A program made the position numbers and the translations under genes. Shown in pieces: positions 34,565 through 42,284 of a stretch of DNA of 64,000 nucleotides (positions are counted from its first letter, which is position 1; every line of letters begins with the position of its first letter). The stretch is from Sphingobium sp. YR768 (GTDB taxonomy: Bacteria; Pseudomonadota; Alphaproteobacteria; Sphingomonadales; Sphingomonadaceae), in contig NZ_FOGE01000007.1 of the NCBI RefSeq assembly GCF_900111125.1, positions 62,001-126,000 of the forward strand, in the 5' to 3' direction. The notes beneath the pieces were generated by a model, which saw only the letters and a list, made by a program, of their open reading frames with translations, had not been told where the DNA came from and made no database searches.

Positions 34565-35452
34565 ATGGCAGATCTCATCGAAGCACTCTCGACATTCATC
34601 CGCGTCGCCGAATGCCGCAGCTTTTCGGCCGTCGCGTCGGAAATGCATGCCAGTCATACGACGATTGCGCGTCGTATCGACTTTCTGGAAGATCGCTTTC
34701 AGGCAAGATTATTCCAGCGCTCCACCCGGCATATGAAAATGACGGATGATGGTGAGCGTCTCCTTGGCCACGCGCGCTCGATCCTGGCGAATATCGATCT
34801 TGCCGAAACCGAACTGGGCCAGCGCGGCGCGGATGCAGAAGGGCTGCTGCGCATCGGTGTCACGACGGCGCTTGGATTGTTCTTCTCCCGTAATCTGCTT
34901 GGCAAGCTTTACGAACTCCATCCGCGGCTGCGCATACATTTGCTGATGTCCGACGCTTCCGCGAACATGGTCGAAGAAGGAATCGACATCTCCTTTCGCA
35001 TTGGCGAGATATCGGGGGGCAGTCTGATCCAGCGGCGGATCGGAGATGTCGCGCGCAGCCTTGTGGCATCGCCGCGTTATCTCAGGGATAGAGCCTTACC
35101 GGGGACAGCAAGCGAACTGGGGTCCCATGAACTGGTGGAATATTGTTACGACAAACTGTCAGGCATCTGGACGATCGAGCGTGAAGCAATCCCTATCGAT
35201 CCTCGCTTCACATGCAACAGCAGCGAAGCCGCCCACCAGGCCGTCCTGGCCGGACTGGGGATAGGCTTGCTGCCTGCATTTCAGATACAGGGCGATGTCG
35301 CCGCTGGAACACTTGTGCATGTCTTGCCGGGGGTGATGATTGAACCGTTGCGATTGTCCATGGCGTGGCCTCCAGGGCATCGCCTTTCGACCAAGGCAAG
35401 AACGTTCATAGAATTCGCCAGCACCTACATCGCACCACTTGTTTGCCAGTGA
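34565..35452 (+). CDS. LysR-family transcriptional regulator
   Basis: 295 aa from ATG 34565; the longer frame upstream has no ribosome site and would run through the operator. N-terminal winged helix-turn-helix (LSTFIRVAECRSFSAVASEM, SHTTIARRIDFLE) and an effector-binding domain from about residue 90 (RIGVTTALGLFFS, AGLGIGLLPAFQI). It is divergent from the aldehyde/alcohol dehydrogenase operon and probably regulates it. The CrgA-like subgroup (HASHTTIARRI) often senses aldehydes or aromatic compounds, but the ligand is unknown. Confidence 0.9.
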   Translation: MADLIEALSTFIRVAECRSFSAVASEMHASHTTIARRIDFLEDRFQARLFQRSTRHMKMTDDGERLLGHARSILANIDLAETELGQRGADAEGLLRIGVTTALGLFFSRNLLGKLYELHPRLRIHLLMSDASANMVEEGIDISFRIGEISGGSLIQRRIGDVARSLVASPRYLRDRALPGTASELGSHELVEYCYDKLSGIWTIEREAIPIDPRFTCNSSEAAHQAVLAGLGIGLLPAFQIQGDVAAGTLVHVLPGVMIEPLRLSMAWPPGHRLSTKARTFIEFASTYIAPLVCQ

Positions 35453-36065
35453 CCAAATTGAAATACGTCCTGGCTTCGAACGGGAGCGCCAGCCGAATCT
35501 ATCAATCCCGCGAACGGATAGCAAAGCGTGGATGCGCATGGCCAAGCTGGTCAGAAATGCCATGATCCGCATGTTGACGCACTTCGCAGAGCCAGCTTGC
35601 GAGGTGTGGTTTCCCAGGTCCGTGCAATAGCAAATTCCGCCGCGCGGCCCGCCGCTATCCGCTGACCGCTCCCGATACCAGAAACGCACCGAGCGGTGCA
35701 TTCCAGCATGGGTCCGCCGGTTCCGCCTGCAGGGACCGCCTGGTTATGCTGACCGCGCCGCTACCGCTACGTCCGCTGGCGTAACGCCAGCTCGGCTACC
35801 GCCGCGCCTCCAGCCTCGCTCCCCAGCCCATCTTCGGCCCCGCACCTCGCCCCGGCCTCGCGCCATGTCGCGGTGGTCGCGCAGAGTTGCGGGCGGGCTG
35901 GGGCGTTGCGCGCGGGGCAGGCGGTGCGGGGTCGCGCAGGAGGCAGCGGAGCGCTGGTCCACGGGCGGACGGCGCGCGGGGAGGGCGCGGGACAGAGAGG
36001 AGAGAAGGACCGGGGAGGGTGTCGCCGGAGAATGGTTTCCGAGCGACATTCGAAAGGTCAAGACG
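35453..36065. other. 613-base region without gene; very GC-rich second half
   Basis: No convincing coding frame. From about 35740 the sequence becomes extremely G+C-rich and, from 35976, purine-rich (GCGCGGGGAGGGCGCGGGAC, then AGAGAGGAGAGAAGGACCGG). This leads to the DUF736 gene at 36066 with ribosome site AAGGTC. The tract resembles the leaders before other accessory units. The first 250 bases look like ordinary non-coding junction DNA. Confidence 0.45.
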
Positions 36066-36536
36066 ATGAACATCGGTGAAATCTTCAATGTGAACAACCG
36101 CCTGACGGGCTCGATCGCCACCCGCACGATCGATCTCCCCCGCATCGGGCTGCGCAAGGTGATGAGCGAGAACGAGAAGGCCCCGGTCTACGAGATCCTC
36201 GCCCTCAACGTCGCACGCCGCTGGGTCCAGATCGGCGCGCTGTGGGAAGCCGTGTCGAAGCGCACGGGCGAGGTCTTCCTCGCCGGCAATATCGACGATC
36301 CCAGCCTGCCCGAACCGATGCCGATCGCGCTCTTCCCGGCCGATCATGGCGGTTACATGGTCGCATGGCGTCGCGACACCATGCGCTCCGACTTCGGCGG
36401 CGGCATGGGCGTCAGCCGCACCAATTATGACGATCGCGGCCCGCGCGATCAGGGCGGCTTCGGCGACAGCACCGTGGGTGCAGGCGGCGAACTGACCGGC
36501 GCGGGTGCGCCGTTCGGCGAGGAGGATCCGTTCTGA
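36066..36536 (+). CDS. DUF736 family protein with Gly-rich tail
   Basis: 156 aa from ATG 36066. The DUF736-like part begins MNIGEIFNVNNRLTGSIATR and includes YEILALNVARRWVQIGALW, then VFLAGNIDDPSLPEPMPIAL. After residue 110 there is a Gly/Asp-rich tail ending GEEDPF that recalls the acidic tips of single-stranded-DNA-binding proteins; this likeness is only superficial. Followed by a strong intrinsic terminator at 36562. Confidence 0.8.
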   Translation: MNIGEIFNVNNRLTGSIATRTIDLPRIGLRKVMSENEKAPVYEILALNVARRWVQIGALWEAVSKRTGEVFLAGNIDDPSLPEPMPIALFPADHGGYMVAWRRDTMRSDFGGGMGVSRTNYDDRGPRDQGGFGDSTVGAGGELTGAGAPFGEEDPF

Positions 36537-36561
36537 TCGCCGGTTGATCGGAACAGGTTTC

Positions 36562-36603
36562 GGGCCGGGGAGGCGTCAGGCTTCCCCGGCCCTTTTCTTT
36601 TCT
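36562..36603 (+). terminator. Intrinsic terminator after DUF736 gene
   Basis: GGGCCGGGGA (36562-36571) pairs perfectly with TCCCCGGCCC (36583-36592), 11-base loop, followed by TTTTCTTTTCT. It stands 25 bases after the stop codon at 36536. A textbook Rho-independent terminator. Confidence 0.9.
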
Positions 36604-36623
36604 CCAGTCTGAGGAGGCAGCCC

Positions 36624-36902
36624 ATGCCGCTCCCTTCGTTGCACGACCTCGCCCCGTTGGCCGATCTCTCCGCGCTCTGCGCCGCGATCATGGCCAGTCC
36701 CGCCATCCGGGACATGCTTTCGCCGCCGCTTCCTGGCGCCCCCATTTCGGAGATCCCGACGGGGATCACCTGCGGCGAGATCATCGCTGCCATTTACGAC
36801 CTGCTCGAGGGCACGCCCTTTGCCCCGTATGCAGCCGAAATCGTCGGAGCCGTCCTGACGCGGTCGGCCGCCTTCGCAGGCATCCGGGCGAGTCTCCACT
36901 GA
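36624..36902 (+). CDS. Small paralogue of the DUF2493 protein N-terminal domain
   Basis: 92 aa from ATG 36624 (GAGGAGG upstream). It parallels the first 90 residues of the gene at 36974: LAPLADLSALCAAIMASPAI versus FADLPALFAEITATPEFQRA; then ITCGEIIAAIYDLLEGTPF versus CAGVIATIFDLLTDTRLDA; then APYAAEIVGAVL. It probably arose by duplication of that domain without the SLOG part. Followed by its own terminator. Confidence 0.6.
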   Translation: MPLPSLHDLAPLADLSALCAAIMASPAIRDMLSPPLPGAPISEIPTGITCGEIIAAIYDLLEGTPFAPYAAEIVGAVLTRSAAFAGIRASLH

Positions 36903-36914
36903 TCCGACAACGGG

Positions 36915-36952
36915 GGGGCGGGACGCCATCGCGTCCGCGCCCCTTTTTCTTT
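36915..36952 (+). terminator. Intrinsic terminator
   Basis: GGGGCG-GGACGC (36915-36926) pairs with GCGTCC-GCGCCCC (36931-36943) with one bulged base and a CATC loop, followed by TTTTTCTTT. It lies 12 bases after the stop of the 92-aa gene. Confidence 0.85.
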
Positions 36953-36973
36953 CCATATCCACGGAGAACTTCC

Positions 36974-37984
36974 ATGACCCGAGAACATTCGCGCAGCATC
37001 AGCCGCTTCGCAGACCTGCCGGCGCTGTTCGCCGAGATAACGGCGACTCCGGAATTCCAGCGCGCCTTTGGCGATCCCATTCCGCTTTCGATCATCAGCC
37101 CGGGCGACGAACCGGGCGAACATGACATGCCCGAACCGCTCCATGCGCAAGCCGACTGTGCCGGCGTCATCGCGACGATCTTCGATCTGCTGACTGACAC
37201 CCGTCTCGATGCGCTTGCGCCCGAGATTACATGGGGCATGGTCAACAGCTTCCACTTCGTCGCCGGCAAGCTCGAGCGACAGGAGGATGCGCTGGCTGAC
37301 GAACTGCGCGACATGATGCGTCGTGCCGACCCTTCCGAGGTGTTCAACACCGAGCTGGAGGAGAAACAACTCCTTTGCCAGTCGCTGAGCGAACAGCGCG
37401 AAGCGGTCGAGTGCATGCGCGACTATGCCGCCGACACCTTTCGGGTGCTTTCGGGCCGCCCATGGTCGCCCGCACGCGGCTCGCGCGTCTCGAAGGTCGC
37501 GACCGCCACGCAGGTCTCGATACAGGATTTCCTGCGCGCCCGCGAACTGGTCGAACGCGAGCGGTTCCGCCCACGAGGCCCGATCGTTGTCGCCTCTGGC
37601 CATGCCGAATGGCATGACTGGCAGCAGCTCTGGGACCGGCTTGATACCATCCTCGAGCGTATCCCGCACATGACGCTGGTGACGACCGCGCAGCGCAAGG
37701 GCTTCGACGCGATCGTGGCTTCGTGGGCCGGCAACCGCGAGGTCCAGCTCGTGACTTATTCGCTGACGGGCTCGGGACGCAGTGCGCCCTTCGCGCGCAA
37801 TCGCAAACTGGTGGATCTCAAACCCGTCGAGGCCTTGCTGGGGGAGGGATCGGGCATTCAGGCGAACCTTTATCAGGCCCTGCGCAAGGCAGGTGTCCCT
37901 ATCCATGCCTTCCGCAAGGCGGATCAGGCTCCGGCCGAGAAGATCGCGCCGCCAGTGCGGGGCCGGCTCCGTCGGGCGGCATAA
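36974..37984 (+). CDS. DUF2493 (SLOG-family) protein
   Basis: 336 aa. N-terminal helical domain (about 1-150), with FNTELEEKQLLCQSLSEQRE a long helix. The C-terminal domain of DUF2493/YspA-like SLOG type reads GPIVVASGHAEWHDWQQLWDR, HMTLVTTAQRKGFDAIVASWAGN, FARNRKLVDLKPVEALL and GEGSGIQANLYQALRK, forming a Rossmann-like nucleotide-ligand site. SLOG proteins bind or sense nucleotide-derived small molecules. A close paralogue lies at 38789. A terminator follows at 38011. Confidence 0.85.
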   Translation: MTREHSRSISRFADLPALFAEITATPEFQRAFGDPIPLSIISPGDEPGEHDMPEPLHAQADCAGVIATIFDLLTDTRLDALAPEITWGMVNSFHFVAGKLERQEDALADELRDMMRRADPSEVFNTELEEKQLLCQSLSEQREAVECMRDYAADTFRVLSGRPWSPARGSRVSKVATATQVSIQDFLRARELVERERFRPRGPIVVASGHAEWHDWQQLWDRLDTILERIPHMTLVTTAQRKGFDAIVASWAGNREVQLVTYSLTGSGRSAPFARNRKLVDLKPVEALLGEGSGIQANLYQALRKAGVPIHAFRKADQAPAEKIAPPVRGRLRRAA

Positions 37985-38010
37985 TAGCGGCAAACCTCAT
38001 TCATCCTGTC

Positions 38011-38040
38011 GGGGACGGCGCTACGCGCTGTCCCCATTTT
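38011..38040 (+). terminator. Intrinsic terminator or attenuator
   Basis: GGGGACGGCGC (38011-38021) pairs with GCGCTGTCCCC (38025-38035) around TAC, one G-T pair, followed by ATTTT. It lies between the DUF2493 stop and the DUF6117 ATG at 38055, so it may either end the first transcript or attenuate the second. Confidence 0.8.
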
Positions 38041-38054
38041 CATGGGGACGTGTC

Positions 38055-38273
38055 ATGGCGATACCCGATCACCACCGAGCCAATTTTCAAACGTTGCTGC
38101 ATGCGGCCCTGAGCGGCGATCTCGCCCTGCTGGAATGCGCCGATGCGGTTTCCGGCGAGCCACGCTTTGTCGTGTGCGCCGTCGGCCGGAGCGGGGAAGA
38201 GTATCTTTTCACGCCATTCGGGCACCTGCATGAAGGCGATCCCTTCGCCGCCTATGCCCCGCCGGCATCCTGA
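38055..38273 (+). CDS. DUF6117 protein
   Basis: 72 aa from ATG 38055 (GGGGACGTGTC upstream). Reads MAIPDHHRANFQTLLHAALSG, then LALLECADAVSGEPRFVVC, then a strand with GEEYLFTPFGHLHEGDPF. This matches DUF6117 as I remember it, a small protein near DUF736/DUF2493 genes on plasmids. Function unknown. Confidence 0.75.
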   Translation: MAIPDHHRANFQTLLHAALSGDLALLECADAVSGEPRFVVCAVGRSGEEYLFTPFGHLHEGDPFAAYAPPAS

Positions 38274-38378
38274 GCAAGGCGCGTGCCCTTGATCGGGCGG
38301 AAGGGAGATGCGGGCATCGCGAGCAAGCTCGCAATACCCTTCCATCCCCATGATCGTCATAGAGGCGTCGGTTGGCGT

Positions 38379-38463
38379 CAAGGACGGCGGGCCCCCACCA
38401 TTTTGCTCCGCAAAATCGCTGCCCCCACCGCCGCTTCGCGCCCGCGTGCCGCGGTCCTTGACC
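38379..38463. repeat. Palindromic repeat, copy A
   Basis: Begins TCAAGGAC and ends GTCCTTGA, its exact inverse. Inside, CCACCATTTTGC faces GCAAAATCGC around TCC, giving a nested hairpin. Shares the blocks TCAAGGACG.CGGG.CCCCACC and CCGCGGTCCTTGACCCC with copy B. Looks like a REP/MITE-type element. Confidence 0.6.
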
Positions 38464-38599
38464 CCGGCCCTCACCGTCCATGGATATGAGGGAGGCGCCC
38501 GGAGGCACCCATTTGCGAATCAGGGGCATCGAGCCCCAGATTCGCAAAGCCTCTTCTCTCTCTCAAGAATTCCTAGGGTGGCACGGGACCGCGCCGGCC

Positions 38600-38727
38600 T
38601 CAAGGACGACGGGGCCCCACCATTTTTCCGGGCGGGTCGGGCGTTGCGCCTGGCCTGCTATGATGGTGGCCGCCCAGAAAAATCGTGACCCCCATCGCCG
38701 GCTACGCCGGTCGCTCCGCGATCCTTG
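38600..38727. repeat. Palindromic repeat, copy B
   Basis: Begins TCAAGGAC and ends ATCCTTGA (one mismatch). The inner part is longer than in copy A but retains the facing blocks CCATTTTTC and GAAAAATCG. Same orientation as copy A, 221 bases downstream. Confidence 0.55.
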
Positions 38728-38788
38728 ACCCCGCCGCTCGGAGCCCGTGCCGAGGGGGGAACCTCTTTCGTTTCAACAGGAGGTTCCA

Positions 38789-39769
38789 ATGACGACTATC
38801 AACCGCTCCGTCCGCCTCTTTTCCGACATCGCCGAATTCATCGCACAAGAGACCGCGGCCACCACCGACGATTTCCACGCCGCCTTCGTCTCCAATCTGG
38901 AGGGTATCCGCATCGGGCGCGATGAGGAGGAGATGGCGACCGACATGCCTGATCCGAGGGAAGCGCAGCTCGCCGTGGAACTCATCGTCACGACACTCTT
39001 CGATGTGCTGCGGGACAGCCGGTTGCAGCCCGCCGCCGAGCGCCTCGCATGGGGCATCGTCAACAGTTTCCATCATGTCGCCCAGCAATGGGAGGGTCAG
39101 GCCGACAAGGCGACCCGCGATGTTCAGGACCTGCTGCGGTGCGCCGACGGCAGCGAGATCCACGGCGTCGAACTCGAGCAGGCGCGCGACTCTCTCGAAT
39201 TTCTCGACGAAGCCACCGACGCCCTGCGGTGCATGCGCGACCATGCCGCCGACGTCTTCCACACCGAAACCGGACGGCCGTGGTCCGCGCCGAAGGGGTC
39301 GCTGGTGTCGAGCAAGCGCACCGCCTCCGTCATAGCGGCCACCGATTTCCTTGCCGCCCGCCGCCAGCGCCGGACCGATGCACACAACCCGCAAGGGCCC
39401 ATCGTGATCTTCTCAGGGGGAGCGGACACGTGGTTCGATGACCGCCTTATCTGGGCGAAACTCGACGAAGCGAAAGCGCGAAACCCGATGATGCTGCTGG
39501 CGACCACCGCACAGGATAAGGGGTGCGACGCCATGGCCGCAGCGTGGGCAGCCTCCCGCAAGGTGAAGCTCATCACGTTCCGCCTCAGTGCAAAGCTGGG
39601 CAAGCGGGCTGGGTTCGTGCGCAACGAGCAGATGGTCGGGCTGCGGCCCGTCGAAGCGCTGGTCTGCGAAGGATCGGGACTGCAATCGCACCTCGCACGT
39701 CTCGTGAAGGAGAAGCGTATCCCGGCGCGGTTCGTCAGGCTCAGCGATCAGGGATGGGAGGCGCAGTGA
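38789..39769 (+). CDS. DUF2493 (SLOG-family) protein, paralogue
   Basis: 326 aa, start ATG 38789 behind AGGAGGTT. Parallels 36974 throughout: RLFSDIAEFIAQETAATTDD at the N-terminus; AERLAWGIVNSFHHVAQQWEG; ETGRPWSAPKGSLVSSKRTA; and a C-terminal SLOG part GPIVIFSGGADTWFDD, then MLLATTAQDKGCDAMAAAWA and FVRNEQMVGLRPVEALVCEG. Duplication with divergence, since identity seems to be about half by eye. A very strong terminator follows. Confidence 0.85.
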   Translation: MTTINRSVRLFSDIAEFIAQETAATTDDFHAAFVSNLEGIRIGRDEEEMATDMPDPREAQLAVELIVTTLFDVLRDSRLQPAAERLAWGIVNSFHHVAQQWEGQADKATRDVQDLLRCADGSEIHGVELEQARDSLEFLDEATDALRCMRDHAADVFHTETGRPWSAPKGSLVSSKRTASVIAATDFLAARRQRRTDAHNPQGPIVIFSGGADTWFDDRLIWAKLDEAKARNPMMLLATTAQDKGCDAMAAAWAASRKVKLITFRLSAKLGKRAGFVRNEQMVGLRPVEALVCEGSGLQSHLARLVKEKRIPARFVRLSDQGWEAQ

Positions 39770-39779
39770 GCTTCGCCAA

Positions 39780-39821
39780 GAGGATCGGTCCGGTTCGCCG
39801 GGCCGGTCCTCATTTCTTTTT
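39780..39821 (+). terminator. Strong intrinsic terminator with UUCG loop
   Basis: GAGGATCGGTCCGG (39780-39793) and CCGGGCCGGTCCTC (39798-39811) form a 14-bp stem with two G-T pairs and a TTCG tetraloop, then ATTTCTTTTT. It lies 11 bases after the stop of the DUF2493 paralogue. Confidence 0.92.
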
Positions 39822-40050
39822 CGAGCGTAGCTCTCGCCCCCGCTCAGGGACCCGCAAGCGGGCCCGTCGCGGGGCCGATGCGGAACCGCCAGGGCGGTCC
39901 CGGCCTCCTGCGCGCGGCTTCGCCGTGCTCGTCGCAGGGACACCCTTCGGGTGCGGTTTTGGCGGGGTTGGTTGAGGCGGCACGGTCCGGTTCCGCCGCA
40001 TAGAGGAGAGGAGGGCAGGGACGATTGGTTCATTTGAGGAGATTAAAGCC

Positions 40051-40563
40051 ATGTCCGACCACATCCTTCCATCATCCATCAACCCGGCGGTCTTCATTTC
40101 AGGATCGCTGTCCATTACCGCGCTTCCCGAACCCGTCATCGAGCGTATCGACGGTATCGTCGAGCGCGCGCTTCCTGTCCTGATCGGGGATGCGCGCGGT
40201 GCGGACCGTGCCGTCCAACGCTTCCTTTCCGATCGCAATATCGATGCCGTCATGGTCTATTGTTCGGGCGATGGACCGCGCAATAACCTCGGGAAATGGC
40301 CCACCCGAAACATCCCGTCTTTCGGAGCGAAGGGTACGGCCGCCTATCACACGCCCAAGGACAAGGCGATGGCGCAACATGCGTCCTGCGGGTTCGTGAT
40401 CTGGGACGGTCGCAGCCGGGGAAGCCTCGCCAATATCCACCGATTGGCGGCGCGGGGATGTTTCATTGTGATCTGGCTCGATCCGGAAGAGCGCTTCATC
40501 ACGCTCCGATCGGATTCCGACAGGGACAGCTTCCTCGAGGCGTATCCCTGCCGGAACCTCTGA
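40051..40563 (+). CDS. SLOG/Rossmann-like nucleotide-binding protein
   Basis: 170 aa from ATG 40051 (TTGAGGAG upstream). VFISGSLSITALPEPVIERI is the first strand and loop, then VLIGDARGADRAVQRFLSD (GxxxGAD motif of SLOG/DUF2493-like proteins), VMVYCSGDGPRNNLG, and GFVIWDGRSRGSLANIHRLA. The last is the characteristic SLOG segment (WDGxSxGT). It is the third SLOG-like gene within 4 kb. Ligand unknown; such proteins may act as sensors or nucleotide-modifying enzymes in stress or defence. Confidence 0.75.
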   Translation: MSDHILPSSINPAVFISGSLSITALPEPVIERIDGIVERALPVLIGDARGADRAVQRFLSDRNIDAVMVYCSGDGPRNNLGKWPTRNIPSFGAKGTAAYHTPKDKAMAQHASCGFVIWDGRSRGSLANIHRLAARGCFIVIWLDPEERFITLRSDSDRDSFLEAYPCRNL

Positions 40564-40578
40564 TTGCCTGCGGCGCGA

Positions 40579-40821
40579 TCAGGTCGCTGCTGGCAATCCT
40601 TTAATTGCCGTCAGCGCAACATTGCCACCTACCCGGATCGCCTGTGTGAGTAGCTCTCGGAAGTCCCTTTCCGTCAGCTTCTCCACCGGCAGATCCGCTA
40701 TCATCGCGGCATATTTGCCGCGCAGGGAACGGCGCGCGCTTTCCAGTTCATCGTTCATCTTGCGCTGACGCGCTTCCAGATCGGCAAGCCGATCCCTTTC
40801 CGTCATCTTCGGCATTTCCAT
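40579..40821 (-). CDS. TraD/MobC-like small protein
   Basis: 80 aa from ATG 40821 (GGGAAGGACG upstream). Coiled-coil N-terminus (ERDRLADLEARQRKMNDELE) followed by a helical segment LTERDFRELLTQAIRVGGNV. It resembles the small TraC/TraD-type mobilisation proteins of alphaproteobacterial plasmids by composition and length. It is convergent with the 40051 gene at 15 bases. The assignment is tentative. Confidence 0.5.
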   Translation of the reverse strand: MEMPKMTERDRLADLEARQRKMNDELESARRSLRGKYAAMIADLPVEKLTERDFRELLTQAIRVGGNVALTAIKGLPAAT

Positions 40822-41013
40822 CGTCCTTCCCCGATGGCCTGCCCGTCACCTGTAACTGTGCCACATCGACGGACCAGCGCAAGCAGGGATTGCCGCTTCC
40901 TGAGGAACCGGCGGGGCGTCGCGTCTGGCCGCTCCTGTCGATCCTTCACTGACCCATCCCATCCATCGGCCCGCGGAGCCTGTCGCCTGCGGCTCCCTTT
41001 CAAGGAGGCATCC

Positions 41014-41277
41014 ATGCTTGCCATCGAACCCGATCTCGACCGTTTCGTCGAAACCCATGAGCCCCATTATTTCCGTGCACAGGCGCGGGGCTTCGCGCTC
41101 ATCCACAAGATCGAGCGACACCTCAAAAGCGCCAATTCCTACGCTGGCCGATATTGCGGCTACACCGATCACGAGACCGGCGATGTCGTGATCACGGGCG
41201 AGTGCGACGAGGAATATGAAGCCGAATGGAACAAGGCTTGCGACCTAGCCCGCATGGCCGCCCGCTCCAATGCGTAA
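41014..41277 (+). CDS. Small hypothetical protein (87 aa)
   Basis: 87 aa from ATG 41014 with the strong site CAAGGAGG. Acidic; helix RGFALIHKIERHLKSANSYA, strands GYTDHETGDVVITGE, then the acidic CDEEYEAEWNKACDLARMA. Not recognised. Ends about 95 bases before an intrinsic terminator. Confidence 0.55.
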   Translation: MLAIEPDLDRFVETHEPHYFRAQARGFALIHKIERHLKSANSYAGRYCGYTDHETGDVVITGECDEEYEAEWNKACDLARMAARSNA

Positions 41278-41371
41278 TGGATCATTCGGGCGCAGGGCCG
41301 GGACGACGAGGCGGCGATGCTCATCCATGAAGCGCATAGGTTGATCGCCCAGCAAGGCTAATTGCACCTCG

Positions 41372-41401
41372 GGACCGGGCCTGACGCCCGGTCCTTTTTT
41401 T
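41372..41401 (+). terminator. Intrinsic terminator
   Basis: GGACCGGGC (41372-41380) pairs perfectly with GCCCGGTCC (41386-41394), loop CTGAC, followed by seven T. Ends the transcript of the 87-aa gene. Confidence 0.93.
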
Positions 41402-41837
41402 GTATTTGGGGAGCCCCCACCCATGATCGACATCCCTCAAACCATCATGCCGATGTGCTCTGTAAATCTGCAGCAAGAGTGCCCCGCGCCTGCCGGTGCG
41501 AGGCTGCGCAGCGCGAGCGCGCTGCGTAAGGCGGGACGCACGGCTCGAGGCCGTTTTGTAATGGACCCTACGCACGGGTGCTGCGGGCGCATTAGCTTGT
41601 AAAACAAGGATATATGGCCGTGATACGCGTCTTACGCCGATCCAGAAGGCTGTAGTACGCGGACCACGACGCCGACGAGGGCAGTCCTATCCCGTTGAGT
41701 TACCTTGAAATATCTTGTGGTACGCGTCATACGCGGTTTCAGGATCTGTTCGACCGCCACCTTCATCAAAAAGGCTGGACTCGCTGCTGCATGCCCGAAA
41801 TCATGGTCTCCTCGCTCCAGCACGAAGGACATCACCC
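41402..41837. promoter_or_regulatory. 436-base non-coding region with repeated TACGC motif
   Basis: No gene supported. The pentamer TACGC occurs at 41624, 41633, 41656, 41721 and 41730. Two of these form 14-base pairs, TACGCGTCTTACGC (41624-41637) and TACGCGTCATACGC (41721-41734), 97 bases apart. They look like binding sites for one protein upstream of the gene at 41838. Confidence 0.45.
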
Positions 41838-42284
41838 ATGGCTGAGTTGAACGAGGAGTACATCAGCGAACTTCGTCGGGCGGTGGTCAAGGCCATCTGC
41901 GAAGTGTCGGCGGAAAGGCAACAATCCAATGCGGCGGGGAAGGGCGACACCCTTTATATCGGCTCGGCCGAAGTTTGTCAGATGCTCACGCTTCTCCTGA
42001 CTGAATTTCTGGAAGGGGTCCCCGATCTCGATACGCCCGGCAATGTTCGGCGCATGGCGGACATCGTGGCCAAAAAGATCAGATTGGGGATCGGCGAGAT
42101 CCGGCTGCACCGCCAGGAGACAGGCGGAGAACCGTTGCCGTCGATCATCATCAGCGTTGGGCAAGAAACTGATTTTCATGCCGCCCGTCGCAAACCGCCT
42201 GTTTTTCACGCATTCCACCGAAATGACGGGGTTTGGGACTTGTATGAACCCGCTGCCGCGGAATTGATGGCTGGATCAAAGTAA
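41838..42284 (+). CDS. Hypothetical protein (148 aa)
   Basis: 148 aa from ATG 41838. N-terminal long helix (YISELRRAVVKAICEVSAER), middle IGSAEVCQMLTLLLTEFLEG, later GNVRRMADIVAKKIRLGIGE, C-terminus with VFHAFHRNDGVWDLYEP. The gene closes the accessory block; everything after it belongs to iron uptake. Function unknown. Confidence 0.6.
   Translation: MAELNEEYISELRRAVVKAICEVSAERQQSNAAGKGDTLYIGSAEVCQMLTLLLTEFLEGVPDLDTPGNVRRMADIVAKKIRLGIGEIRLHRQETGGEPLPSIIISVGQETDFHAARRKPPVFHAFHRNDGVWDLYEPAAAELMAGSK

Larger units (their letters stand above)
38274..38788. other. 515-base region with two copies of a palindromic repeat
   Basis: No gene is supported. The region carries two diverged copies of a hairpin-forming repeat (38379-38463 and 38600-38727) and ends in a very strong ribosome site AGGAGGTT before the ATG at 38789. 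Short open frames here are artefacts of the repeat. Confidence 0.55.

Noticed and set aside
38280..38760. Short open frames between DUF6117 and the DUF2493 paralogue
   Set aside because: They are produced by the palindromic repeats and have no ribosome site.
41624..41734. CRISPR-like array
   Set aside because: Only two 14-base units with irregular spacing and no spacer/repeat periodicity; no cas genes.
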